A stretch of DNA of 64,000 nt from assembly GCA_045600105.1 (NCBI GenBank), contig JAZRXG010000007.1, forward strand, positions 1-64,000. Reading direction: 5' to 3'. This document shows positions 30,566-39,150 of the stretch, in pieces. The stretch comes from UBA1206 sp045600105. Its GTDB lineage: Bacteria > Bacillota > Clostridia > Oscillospirales > CAG-382. The notes beneath the pieces are model-generated. The model searched no databases. It had not been told where the DNA came from and worked only from the letters and a program-made list of their open reading frames with translations. Position numbers and translations under genes: made by a program. Every line of letters starts with the position of its first letter. Position 1 is the stretch's first letter.

Positions 30566-32830
30566 ATGAAACTGAGCGAAAATTTCTATTGCGCGTCCGA
30601 GGAATTAAACGACTTTTCTTCCCACGTTCCGGCGCCTTACATGAGACGCGGCTTCGCGCTTGAAAAAGCGCCCGAAAAAGCGACGCTTTCGATCAGCGGG
30701 CTTGGTTTTTACCGTCTTTTCATCAACGGAACGGAAATAACCAAGGGTATCCTTGCGCCGTACATTTCCAACCCCGACGATATATGCTGCTACGACGTTT
30801 ACGACGTCACGCCGTACCTCACCGAGGGCAAAAACGCCGTCGGCGTCATACTCGGCAACGGTATGCTCAACAACCCGGGCGGAAAAGTATGGGATTTTGA
30901 AAAAGCGGCGTTTCGTTCGTCGCCCAAGCTCGCGCTGACGCTTGAATGTGACGGCAAAAACGTGATACCTTCCGCAAAGGATTTCGTCTCCTTCCCGTCG
31001 CCCATCCTCTTCGACGACCTCAGAAGCGGCGAAAGATACGACGCGAACAAAGAGATACGCGGTTGGGCTGACCCCGATTTTGACGACTCCGAATGGAAAA
31101 AAGTCAAAAAAGCGGTGACCCCCAAGGGCAAAAAGCACATCGTTGACACCGATCCCATCGTCTGGTCGAGGGCTCTTGAGGGAACTCTCATCGGCAAGGC
31201 GTCGCTCCGCCACGGCAGAAAAGACGTCATTAAGAATTATTTCCCCGATTACGACGTTCCCGAGGACGAAAAAGCGACCGAGGGTTATCTTTTCGATTTC
31301 GGCGAGAACACCGCGGGAGTCGTCGCGATGCATATCAACGGCAGCGCCGGACAAAAGGTGATACTTCAGATGGGCGAATGCTATGAAAACGGCGTGCTCG
31401 ACCTCGATCAGATGTATTTCCTCCCCGATTATTACGATCACAGATGCGTATACGTTTGCCGCGAAGGGGAACAGGTGTACAGACCGTCGTTCACCTATTT
31501 CGGCGCCCGTTACTGTCTCGTTATGGGAATCACCGAGGAGCAGGCAAAGGAAATGAAGGTCTTCTTCTTCGTCCACCATTCCGACGTGGCGAGAACCGGC
31601 GATTTCCGCTGCTCAAGCTCCGTCGCGAACAGGATTTACGACGCGTGCATGGTCAGCGACCTTGCGAATCTGTTGTATTTCCCGACCGACTGCCCTCAGC
31701 GCGAAAAGAACGGCTGGACGGGCGACGCTTCGCTTTCCGCCGAGCAGTTCATGACGTCTTTCGCGTGTGAAAGGACGTTTGCCGAATGGCTTCGCCACAT
31801 AAGGGCTGCCCAAAGACCGAGCGGAGAGCTCCCGGGCATCATCCCGACGGGCGGCTGGGGCTTTGCGTGGGGCAACGGACCCGCGTGGGACGCCGTCTGC
31901 GTCAACCTGCCTTACGAGGTTTACCGTTTCACGGGAGACAAAAAGATACTCAAAGAAAACGCCGGAATGATATGGAAATATTTCGGCTATATGCTCACCA
32001 AAAAGAACGAAAAAGGGCTTTACGCCTACGGACTCGGCGACTGGTGCCCCGTCGGAGGAGTCATCAAGCCGCCGCTCGAGCTGACCGACTCGGTCACGCT
32101 CTGCGATATAATGGCAAAAGCCGTGAAGATCTTCGAAACGCTCGGGGAAAAAGAAAAAGCCGAAGAAATAAACAAAGAATACGCGCGGCTGAGAAAAGCC
32201 ATCCGCAAAAATCTCATAAATGAAGATTTAGTCGCGGCGGGTTCGTGTCAGACGTCGCAGGCAATGTGCCTCTACTACGGTATGTTCGACAAAAACGAGT
32301 ATAAAAAAGCGTTCGGCATACTTCTTGATATGATAAAAGCGGCTGACGATCATATCGACACGGGCGTGCTCGGCGCAAGATGCATCTTCCGTCTGCTTGC
32401 CGACAACGGCGAATGGGAGCTCGCGTGGAAGATGATAACGCGTACCGACGCACCGTCGTTCGGCAACTGGGTGACGACGGGGGGAACGAGTATGTACGAA
32501 AACTTCGGCTATCCGCAGTCGAGGAACCATCATTTCTACGGCGACGTTTCGGCGTTCATGATAAATTACGTCGCGGGCATCCGCGTCAATACGGAGTTTG
32601 CCGACAGCCGGCGCGTGGAGATCAGCCCGTGCTTCGTCAAGGAGCTTTCCTTTGCGTCCGGCGAAACGAACGGCGTGAAAGTCGAATGGTACCGCACGGA
32701 TAAAGGAGTGACGCTCCGCGTGGATGGCGGTATGTACCATTATGGACATATCGTACTGCGCGAAGGCACCTTTGCCGACGGAACGACCGAAAAAACGCAT
32801 ATCAGCGGCGTATACGAAATCATTATTTAG
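30566..32830 (+). CDS. GH78 alpha-L-rhamnosidase
   Basis: The 754-residue enzyme would release L-rhamnose from oligosaccharides or glycosides. It follows the GH78 plan: N-terminal beta-domains with FYRLFINGTEI (about 50-60), an accessory beta domain, the (alpha/alpha)6 catalytic barrel and a C-terminal beta domain. The catalytic region reads TDCPQREKNGWTGDASLS (about 377-394), where the Glu in the family's R-(D/E)-E segment acts as acid. No signal peptide, so it acts on imported substrate. GGAGG precedes ATG 30566. Sits alone in core DNA, with a MATE pump 35 bp downstream. Confidence 0.92.
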   Translation: MKLSENFYCASEELNDFSSHVPAPYMRRGFALEKAPEKATLSISGLGFYRLFINGTEITKGILAPYISNPDDICCYDVYDVTPYLTEGKNAVGVILGNGMLNNPGGKVWDFEKAAFRSSPKLALTLECDGKNVIPSAKDFVSFPSPILFDDLRSGERYDANKEIRGWADPDFDDSEWKKVKKAVTPKGKKHIVDTDPIVWSRALEGTLIGKASLRHGRKDVIKNYFPDYDVPEDEKATEGYLFDFGENTAGVVAMHINGSAGQKVILQMGECYENGVLDLDQMYFLPDYYDHRCVYVCREGEQVYRPSFTYFGARYCLVMGITEEQAKEMKVFFFVHHSDVARTGDFRCSSSVANRIYDACMVSDLANLLYFPTDCPQREKNGWTGDASLSAEQFMTSFACERTFAEWLRHIRAAQRPSGELPGIIPTGGWGFAWGNGPAWDAVCVNLPYEVYRFTGDKKILKENAGMIWKYFGYMLTKKNEKGLYAYGLGDWCPVGGVIKPPLELTDSVTLCDIMAKAVKIFETLGEKEKAEEINKEYARLRKAIRKNLINEDLVAAGSCQTSQAMCLYYGMFDKNEYKKAFGILLDMIKAADDHIDTGVLGARCIFRLLADNGEWELAWKMITRTDAPSFGNWVTTGGTSMYENFGYPQSRNHHFYGDVSAFMINYVAGIRVNTEFADSRRVEISPCFVKELSFASGETNGVKVEWYRTDKGVTLRVDGGMYHYGHIVLREGTFADGTTEKTHISGVYEIII

Positions 32831-32865
32831 AAATTTAGAAATTTTCAGAATTCCGGTGATTTTTT

Positions 32866-34203
32866 ATGGACGGACAGGTCAGGATGAGCGAGGGACCGAT
32901 AGCAAAGCATATCGTCCTTTTCGCGCTTCCGCTGTTTCTCGGCAACCTTTTTCAACAATTATATAACACGGCGGATTCTCTGATAGTGGGGAATATGCTC
33001 GGCAGCGAGGCGCTTGCGGGCGTTACCTCCACGGGTTCGCTTATCTTCCTGCTCATCGGCTTTTTCCAAGGTATTTTCCTCGGAGCCGGCGTCGTCATAG
33101 CACGGTTTTTCGGCGCACGCGATACGTCGCCGATGCGTAAAGCGATACATACGACGCTTGCCTTCGCCGTTGCGGCGGGAGCGCTGCTCACCGTCACGGG
33201 TATGGTATTTTCTCCGACGCTCCTTCGCTGGATGGACACTCCGGCGGACGCGTTCGAGCTTGCCGTCGACTACGTCCGCACCTATTTCGCGGGGAGCCTC
33301 GGGTTCGTGCTCTACAACGCGTGCATGGGCATAATGCAGGCGGTCGGCGACAGCAGGCATCCGCTTTATTACCTTATCATTTCGTCGCTTACCAACATCG
33401 TCCTCGACGTCGCGTTCATCGCGCTGTTCGACGGCGGAGTCGCGTCGGCGGCGCTCGCCACCATACTTTCGCAGTTTCTCAGCGTTTTCCTCTGCCTTTT
33501 CAGACTTATGCGGCTCAAGACCGATTACCGCGTATCGTTCAGGGAAATACGCTTTGACCGCGAGCTTTTCCCGATGATAATCCGTTACGGTCTGCCGTCG
33601 GGTCTTCAGAACTCCATCATCGCGTTCGCCAACGTCATAGTGCAGTCCAACATCAACGCGTTCGGCACGATGGCGACGGCAGGCTGCGGCGCTTACAGCA
33701 AGATCGAGGGCTTCGCGTTCCTGCCCGTCACGAGCTTTACGGCGGCGCTGACCACGTTCGTCGGACAGAACCTCGGGGCAAAGGAGTACGAACGGACCAA
33801 AAAGGGCTCGGTCTTCGGCATTTTCTGCTCGATAATCATTGCCGAGCTGATAGGGCTCACCATCTTTCTGCTCGCGCGTCCGCTGACGGCAGCGTTCACC
33901 AATGAAAAAGAGGCGATAGCCTTCGGCGTCGAAAAGGCGCGTACCTGCTCGCTGTTCTACTGCCTGCTCGCGGCGTCGCACTGCCTTTCGGCGGTCCTCA
34001 GAGGCGCGGGAAGGGCAAAGGTGCCGATGGCGACGATGCTCGTGTTCTGGTGCGTCATCCGCGTGACCTTCCTCGAGATCATGGTGCCGCTCACCAACGA
34101 CATCGCCGTAGTCAACTGGGTCTACCCGCTGACGTGGTTCTTAAGCACCGTTTTCCTCACGTTCTACTACCTCAGGGTCGACTGGCTGCACGACTCAAAA
34201 TAA
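32866..34203 (+). CDS. MATE family multidrug efflux transporter
   Basis: The 445-residue membrane protein has twelve hydrophobic segments and the MATE landmarks: FALPLFLGNLFQQLYNTAD near the N-terminus, GFFQGIFLGAGVVIARFFGA (split over residues about 64-83) and the second-half equivalents with GLPSGLQNS. MATE proteins exchange Na or H ions for cationic drugs or metabolites. It begins 35 bp after the rhamnosidase and lies in the same direction. No strong link between the two is suggested by sequence. Confidence 0.93.
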   Translation: MDGQVRMSEGPIAKHIVLFALPLFLGNLFQQLYNTADSLIVGNMLGSEALAGVTSTGSLIFLLIGFFQGIFLGAGVVIARFFGARDTSPMRKAIHTTLAFAVAAGALLTVTGMVFSPTLLRWMDTPADAFELAVDYVRTYFAGSLGFVLYNACMGIMQAVGDSRHPLYYLIISSLTNIVLDVAFIALFDGGVASAALATILSQFLSVFLCLFRLMRLKTDYRVSFREIRFDRELFPMIIRYGLPSGLQNSIIAFANVIVQSNINAFGTMATAGCGAYSKIEGFAFLPVTSFTAALTTFVGQNLGAKEYERTKKGSVFGIFCSIIIAELIGLTIFLLARPLTAAFTNEKEAIAFGVEKARTCSLFYCLLAASHCLSAVLRGAGRAKVPMATMLVFWCVIRVTFLEIMVPLTNDIAVVNWVYPLTWFLSTVFLTFYYLRVDWLHDSK

Positions 34204-34207
34204 AAAC

Positions 34208-34245
34208 AAAAAACTCTCTGTGTTTTTACGGCACGGAGAGTTTTT
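34208..34245. terminator. Bidirectional terminator between MATE gene and sortase gene
   Basis: AAAAACTCTCTGTG and GCACGGAGAGTTTTT pair with one wobble; A- and T-tracts flank both sides of a short loop. Confidence 0.8.
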
Positions 34246-34258
34246 GACTTTTGTTTTA

Positions 34259-35416
34259 TCAGTTGTATTTGATTATCTTTTTGAGCTTGCAGTGCAGCAC
34301 GTATCTTTCGTCCGAGGTCGTCGAAACGTTCGTGCAGGTGCAGAGCGTGAGGATACGCGTGTTCTCGTCGTAGGGATGCTTTGCCGAAAGCACCGTCTTG
34401 CGCTGTATTTCGTGCAGGAAATCGAGATATCCGTCGGTGTTGGGGAACGAAATGGTTATGAAATGGTTGCCGTCGGAACGGTAGGCGGAGAAGACCTCGT
34501 AAACGTAGACCGCCTCCTCGGTGATGAGCTCGACGGTGATGAGGTCCGCGGACGAGTTGCGCGTCGACGATTCCATCCAGTTCTTTATGCTTCTGAACAT
34601 CGTGCCGTTGGTCATGCAGTGGCCGTAGATGACGGTGTTCAGGTTGTCGCTGATCTTGCGCGAGTTGCGGAAATCGGTGAATATCGAGCCCGCCACCGCG
34701 TATTCCTTATTTATGTCGCGGTGCAGATAAAAATCGTTGTCGGGCGCAAGCACGACGGGGTAGTTGATCTGTCCCAGCCCGCCCTTGCAGAGGATCCACG
34801 CATAGATGTCGGGGTTTTTCTTTTTCAGCTCGGAAAGCGTGTTGAGATAGGTGTCGTATTCGCCGGTGGTCGTGACGTCGTTCCACTCCTCGTTCTGCTC
34901 GGTGACGCCGAGTGAATCGTAAAGCCCGAGCGACAGCGGTGAAACTCTGACCTTCGGTATTCTCGCTACCGCCGACTTCTGCTCGACGGTCTCGATGAGC
35001 TCCTCCATCATTTCGCGGCTCTTTGTGTCGTCGGCGATACGCATGGCTATCGAATAGACGCAGTACATGAAAAGGGAAGCGCACACGATGAGAAGCAGCA
35101 TCCTGATTATGAAATTCGCGTTGATGACCGACGCTTTTTTGCCGTCGAACGACGATTTTATATCGTTTACGTCAAGGTCCTCGACGGTCTCCTCAAAGCC
35201 CGCGTCGGGAAGCTCTCCGGTAAAAGCGCCGACTTCTTCGGCTTTTTCAACGTCTTCCGCGTCATTGCCGTCTTCGACGCTTGCGTCGTTTTCCGTCACG
35301 GCGTCTTCCGCGTTTTCGGCTTCAGCCGTCTCTTCGGTCACGTTTTCGTCGACCGCGTTCCCGACGTTTTCTTCGCTGACGTTTTCTTCGCCGACGATTT
35401 TGTTTTCGTCTTCCAT
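34259..35416 (-). CDS. Class B sortase with long acidic cytoplasmic N-terminus
   Basis: Sortases link surface proteins to peptidoglycan by a Cys transpeptidation at the outer membrane face. The 385-residue product has the catalytic triad of class B enzymes: VIYGHCMTNG (about 264-273; His), LTLCTCTN (about 350-357; Cys) and DERYVLHCKL (about 364-373; Arg). Residues about 107-126 form the membrane helix. The first ~100 residues are strikingly acidic (Glu/Asp/Val-rich), an unusually long cytosolic arm. Sortase substrates are not obvious in this window: the DUF4855 protein lacks an LPXTG/NPQTN-like motif by eye. Its promoter faces tig. Confidence 0.93.
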   Translation of the reverse strand: MEDENKIVGEENVSEENVGNAVDENVTEETAEAENAEDAVTENDASVEDGNDAEDVEKAEEVGAFTGELPDAGFEETVEDLDVNDIKSSFDGKKASVINANFIIRMLLLIVCASLFMYCVYSIAMRIADDTKSREMMEELIETVEQKSAVARIPKVRVSPLSLGLYDSLGVTEQNEEWNDVTTTGEYDTYLNTLSELKKKNPDIYAWILCKGGLGQINYPVVLAPDNDFYLHRDINKEYAVAGSIFTDFRNSRKISDNLNTVIYGHCMTNGTMFRSIKNWMESSTRNSSADLITVELITEEAVYVYEVFSAYRSDGNHFITISFPNTDGYLDFLHEIQRKTVLSAKHPYDENTRILTLCTCTNVSTTSDERYVLHCKLKKIIKYN

Positions 35417-35461
35417 TCTTCGGCGCTCCTTTCATAATTTTCTGCTTTTACTTTAGCATAC

Positions 35462-35489
35462 AGTATATCATATTCTGCGCTTTTATCAA
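35462..35489 (-). promoter_or_regulatory. Promoter of the sortase gene
   Basis: Minus strand TTGATA (35484-35489), 16-bp spacer, TATACT (35462-35467). Confidence 0.65.
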
Positions 35490-35558
35490 GTAGAACGGGG
35501 AAAAATTTCAAAATTCGTTACAAAACACTCTTATTTTCAACGATTTTAATGAAAACTG

Positions 35559-35586
35559 TTGACAAATCGTCTTTTTCGTATAAAAT
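35559..35586 (+). promoter_or_regulatory. Promoter of tig
   Basis: TTGACA (35559-35564), 16-bp spacer, TAAAAT (35581-35586), 39 bp before the start. Confidence 0.7.
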
Positions 35587-35625
35587 GGTATGGATATGAT
35601 ATATAATTTACGGAGGAAAAAACCA

Positions 35626-36939
35626 ATGTCTGAAGAAAAAGTAAAAGAAATAGCGACCAACCGCTATGAGCTCACCCTCAATATCGAAAAGCCGGCTTTT
35701 GATGCCGCCGTTATGGCAGCATACAAAAAGAACGTCGGAAAGATCACCGTTCCCGGTTTCCGCAAGGGCAAAGCTCCCAAGTCCATTATCGAAAAAATGT
35801 ACGGCTCGTCCTTCTTCTATGACGACGCCCTCGACGCTCTGCTTCCCGATATCTATTCCAAAGCAGTCGAAGAATCCGGTCTTGACGTAGTTTCCCGTCC
35901 CGAACTCGAAGTAGTTTCCATCGACGATAACGGCGTTGTCATCTCCGCCAAGGTCTACACCAAGCCCGCTGCGACCGTCAAACAGTACAAAGGTCTCGAA
36001 GCCGAAAAAGAAGAAGCTGTCGTTACCGACGAAGAGATCGAAAAAGAGATCGACGGCATCAGAAAGCGCAATTCCCGTATGCTCACCGTTACCGACAGAG
36101 CAGCCGAAAACGGCGATACCGCGGTCATCGACTTTGAAGGCTTCCGCGACGGCGTTGCTTTCGAAGGCGGCAAAGGCGAAAACTACAACCTCACCCTCGG
36201 CTCCGGCTCCTTCATCCCCGGCTTCGAGGATCAGATCGTCGGCCATAACGTCGGCGAAAAATTCGACATCACCGTCACCTTCCCCGAAGACTACGGCGAA
36301 CCGTCCCTCGCAGGCAAAGAGACCGTATTCAAGATATCTCTCAACGAACTCAAAAAGGAAGAGATCCCCGAGCTCGATGACGATTTCGTAAAAGAAGTTT
36401 CCGAAAATCTCGACACCGTCGATGAATACAAGGCTGACATCAAGGCGAAAATAACCGAGAGAAAAGAAAAAGCCAACGACAGAGCGTTTGAAGAAAAACT
36501 CATCGACGCCCTCATCGCCAACACCGAGGTCGAAGTTCCCGACTGCATGATCGACGACGAAGTCGACAACGACATCCGCGATTACGATTACCGTCTGCGC
36601 TCTCAGGGCGGCAGCCTCGAAATGTACTTCAAATACACCGGTCAGGACGAAAAGGGTCTTCGTGACACCCTCCGTCCCGGTGCCGAAAGAAGAGTAAAGA
36701 CCCGTCTCGCTCTCGAATGCGTCATCAAAGCCGAAAACATCGAAGCCACCGCTGAAGAGATCGAGGAAGAATACAAGAAGATCGCTTCCGGCTACACCAT
36801 GGAGCTTGACGACGTAAAGGCAAGGATCCCCGAAGACGGCATCAAGGAAGACATCGCGTTCCGCAAGGCAGTCGATTTCGTCAAAGCAAACGGCATCGCG
36901 ACCAAATGCGAATGCGAACACTGCAAGGATCACGAATAA
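35626..36939 (+). CDS. tig: Trigger factor
   Basis: The ribosome-bound chaperone and peptidyl-prolyl isomerase folds nascent chains at the exit tunnel. Start ATG 35626 has GGAGG 8 nt upstream; an earlier in-frame ATG lacks one. The 437-residue product has the N-terminal ribosome-binding domain with the GFRKGKAP signature (about 43-50), an FKBP-like domain (about 145-240; AVIDFEGFRDGVAFEGGKGE split by a Gly), and the C-terminal arm with conserved helices. The C-terminus ends CECEHCKDHE, a Cys/His-rich short tail not typical of trigger factor. Gene order tig-clpP-clpX is the usual one. Confidence 0.97.
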   Translation: MSEEKVKEIATNRYELTLNIEKPAFDAAVMAAYKKNVGKITVPGFRKGKAPKSIIEKMYGSSFFYDDALDALLPDIYSKAVEESGLDVVSRPELEVVSIDDNGVVISAKVYTKPAATVKQYKGLEAEKEEAVVTDEEIEKEIDGIRKRNSRMLTVTDRAAENGDTAVIDFEGFRDGVAFEGGKGENYNLTLGSGSFIPGFEDQIVGHNVGEKFDITVTFPEDYGEPSLAGKETVFKISLNELKKEEIPELDDDFVKEVSENLDTVDEYKADIKAKITERKEKANDRAFEEKLIDALIANTEVEVPDCMIDDEVDNDIRDYDYRLRSQGGSLEMYFKYTGQDEKGLRDTLRPGAERRVKTRLALECVIKAENIEATAEEIEEEYKKIASGYTMELDDVKARIPEDGIKEDIAFRKAVDFVKANGIATKCECEHCKDHE

Positions 36940-36994
36940 TCCCGAATTACGATAGAGAAAACATATTTTTCGCAAGCGAGAAAGAAGGTATACT

Positions 36995-37579
36995 ATGGCG
37001 TTAGTACCAATGGTCATCGAACAAACCAACCGCGGAGAGAGATCGTTTGATATTTTTTCCAGACTTCTCAACGACCGCATCGTGTTCCTCGGCGAAGAGA
37101 TAAACGACGCGACGGCGTCCCTCGTAGTGGCACAGCTGCTTTATCTTGAGGCTCAGGACCCCGAAAAGGATATATGCCTTTACATCAATTCTCCCGGCGG
37201 CTCCATCACCAGCGGTATGGCGATATACGATACCATGAACTTCATCAAGTGCGACGTATCGACCATCTGCGTCGGTATGGCGGCATCCATGGCGGCGTTC
37301 CTGCTTTCCGCGGGCGCAAAGGGCAAAAGGATCTGCCTCCCCAACTCCGAAGTCATGATCCATCAGCCTCTCGGCGGTATGCAGGGTCAGGCGACCGACA
37401 TCAAGATCCACGCCGACAGAATAATCAAAATGAAAGAAAAACTCAATAGGATCCTTGCCGAAAACACCGGCAAATCGTACGAACAGATCTGCGCCGACAC
37501 CGAGAGAGACAACTTCCTCAGCGCCGAGCAGGCAAAGGAATACGGTCTTATTGACAAAATCTTTGATAAAAGGCAATAA
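36995..37579 (+). CDS. clpP: ATP-dependent Clp protease proteolytic subunit
   Basis: ClpP forms a fourteen-subunit serine-protease chamber that degrades unfolded and tagged proteins when fed by ClpX. The 194-residue length is normal. Catalytic elements are visible: the Ser in GMAASMAAFLLSAG (about 94-107), the His in EVMIHQPLGG (about 119-128) and the following Asp region. It lies between tig and clpX with a 55-bp gap before and 5 bp after, so clpP-clpX is one operon. Confidence 0.97.
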   Translation: MALVPMVIEQTNRGERSFDIFSRLLNDRIVFLGEEINDATASLVVAQLLYLEAQDPEKDICLYINSPGGSITSGMAIYDTMNFIKCDVSTICVGMAASMAAFLLSAGAKGKRICLPNSEVMIHQPLGGMQGQATDIKIHADRIIKMKEKLNRILAENTGKSYEQICADTERDNFLSAEQAKEYGLIDKIFDKRQ

Positions 37580-37584
37580 TCTTT

Positions 37585-38838
37585 ATGGCAAACAATAACA
37601 AGACGAGAGGCGCGAACTGTGCCTTTTGCGGACGTGTCACCGAACACCCGATAAAACTCAATATCGAAGGCAGGGATATGGATTTCTGCGACGAATGCGT
37701 TTCGGTCTGCCTTTCCATCGCCGACAGCTACGAAGACCTGATGAGCGAAAAGAAGACGGCTTCCGCAAAGCAGAAAGCCATCGCTCTTCCCAAGCCGAGC
37801 GAGCTCAAGGCAAAGCTCGACGAGCACGTCATCGGACAGGACGAAGCGAAGATCGCGCTTTCCGTGGCGGTGTACAACCACTACAAACGCATCAACTCGC
37901 TTATCAAAAGCGGTAAAGGCAAAAAGAAGGATGACAGCGAGGAAAACGAGGTAAAACTCCAGAAGTCCAACGTCATGCTTCTCGGTCCCACCGGTGTCGG
38001 CAAGACCCTGCTCGCGCAGACGCTCGCCGAAACGCTCGAGGTCCCGTTCGCGATAGCCGACGCCACCACGCTCACCGAAGCGGGCTACGTCGGTGAAGAC
38101 GTCGAAAACATACTGCTCCGTCTTATCCAGGCGGCGGATTTCGACGTTGAAAAAGCCGAAAAGGGCATTATCTATATCGACGAGATAGACAAAATTTCGC
38201 GCAAGAGCGAAAACCGCTCCATCACCCGCGACGTATCGGGCGAGGGCGTTCAGCAGGCGCTCCTCAAGATACTTGAGGGAACGATCTCCAACGTGCCTCC
38301 GCAGGGCGGCAGAAAGCACCCCAATCAGGAATTCATCCAGATAGACACGTCGAACATACTCTTTATCTGCGGCGGCGCCTTCGACGGGCTCGAAACGCTC
38401 ATCGAAGAACGCATGGGCAAGCAGTCCATCGGTTTCGCGTCGGGCATCAAGACCAAAGAGGAAAAGACCAAGTCGGTCGTACTCCGCGAGGTGACTCCGC
38501 ACGACCTCGTCAAGTTCGGCATCATACCCGAGCTCGTCGGACGCATCCCCGTCGTCTGCTCTCTCGATCCGCTCGACAGAAACGGACTCATCCGCATACT
38601 CACCGAGCCGAAGAACGCCATCGTCAAGCAGTATAAAAAGCTGATGGAAATGGACGGCGTAAAGCTCGAATTCGAAAAAGAAGCGCTCGAGAAGATCGCC
38701 GACAAAGCGATCGAGCTGGGCACGGGCGCCAGAGGACTCCGCACCATCACCGAAAAACTGATGACCCACTTCATGTACGAGATCCCGTCTGAAGAAGACG
38801 TGCACGAGCTCGTCATCACGGCAGATATGGTGAAATAA
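37585..38838 (+). CDS. clpX: Clp protease ATP-binding subunit ClpX
   Basis: The AAA+ unfoldase delivers substrates to ClpP. The 417-residue product has an N-terminal C4 zinc-binding domain (CAFC at about 12-15 and CDECVSVC at about 37-44), Walker A GPTGVGKTLLAQ (about 133-144), Walker B IIYIDEIDKI (about 192-201), the RKSENxSITRD pore/sensor region and the IGF-loop (about 290). C-terminal sensor 2 GARGLRTI (about 381-388) is intact. Start ATG 37585 is 5 bp from clpP. A terminator of the recurring family follows. Confidence 0.97.
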   Translation: MANNNKTRGANCAFCGRVTEHPIKLNIEGRDMDFCDECVSVCLSIADSYEDLMSEKKTASAKQKAIALPKPSELKAKLDEHVIGQDEAKIALSVAVYNHYKRINSLIKSGKGKKKDDSEENEVKLQKSNVMLLGPTGVGKTLLAQTLAETLEVPFAIADATTLTEAGYVGEDVENILLRLIQAADFDVEKAEKGIIYIDEIDKISRKSENRSITRDVSGEGVQQALLKILEGTISNVPPQGGRKHPNQEFIQIDTSNILFICGGAFDGLETLIEERMGKQSIGFASGIKTKEEKTKSVVLREVTPHDLVKFGIIPELVGRIPVVCSLDPLDRNGLIRILTEPKNAIVKQYKKLMEMDGVKLEFEKEALEKIADKAIELGTGARGLRTITEKLMTHFMYEIPSEEDVHELVITADMVK

Positions 38839-38870
38839 TTGCAAATTGAAAATTGTAAATTGCAAATTTC

Positions 38871-38908
38871 GGAAGGATTTCCGCGTTTTTTCGCGGAGAT
38901 CCTTTCTT
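38871..38908 (+). terminator. Terminator of clpX (recurring family)
   Basis: GAAGGATTTCCGCG and CGCGGAGATCCTTTC form an imperfect stem with one mismatch and a T-rich loop and tail. Confidence 0.85.
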
Positions 38909-38966
38909 CTTTTGCTTGAGGCTCAAAAAATAATTGTAAATTTATTTCTTTTTTCGCAAATTCCAC

Positions 38967-38995
38967 TTTACACGCGAAAACAACGGTAGTATAAT
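38967..38995 (+). promoter_or_regulatory. Promoter of rny
   Basis: TTTACA (38967-38972), 17-bp spacer, TATAAT (38990-38995). Confidence 0.75.
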
Positions 38996-39150
38996 AGATT
39001 GTCTTGGAATGCTCACTTTTCACACCGGACGGAAAAACACGATTTACATATATATATACGTATATATTTCAGCCTTTCTGAAACAAAAAACTGTGTTCCC
39101 GCCGCGTGAAAAAGCAAAGCATCCTTAAATATAAAGGAGGTCACAAACCT

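Larger units (their letters stand above)
38839..39150. other. Intergenic region with AT-rich repeat, terminator and rny leader
   Basis: The first 33 bp are AAATTGAAAATTG-type repeat, then a terminator, then the rny promoter, then a leader of about 150 nt that contains an AT-only palindrome (TATATATATACGTATATATA-like, about 39048-39067). No other reading frame is credible. Confidence 0.65.

Noticed and set aside
39048..39067. AT-only palindrome in the rny leader as a possible riboswitch or operator
   Set aside because: It is low-complexity TATATA sequence; no riboswitch core or protein-site pattern is visible.
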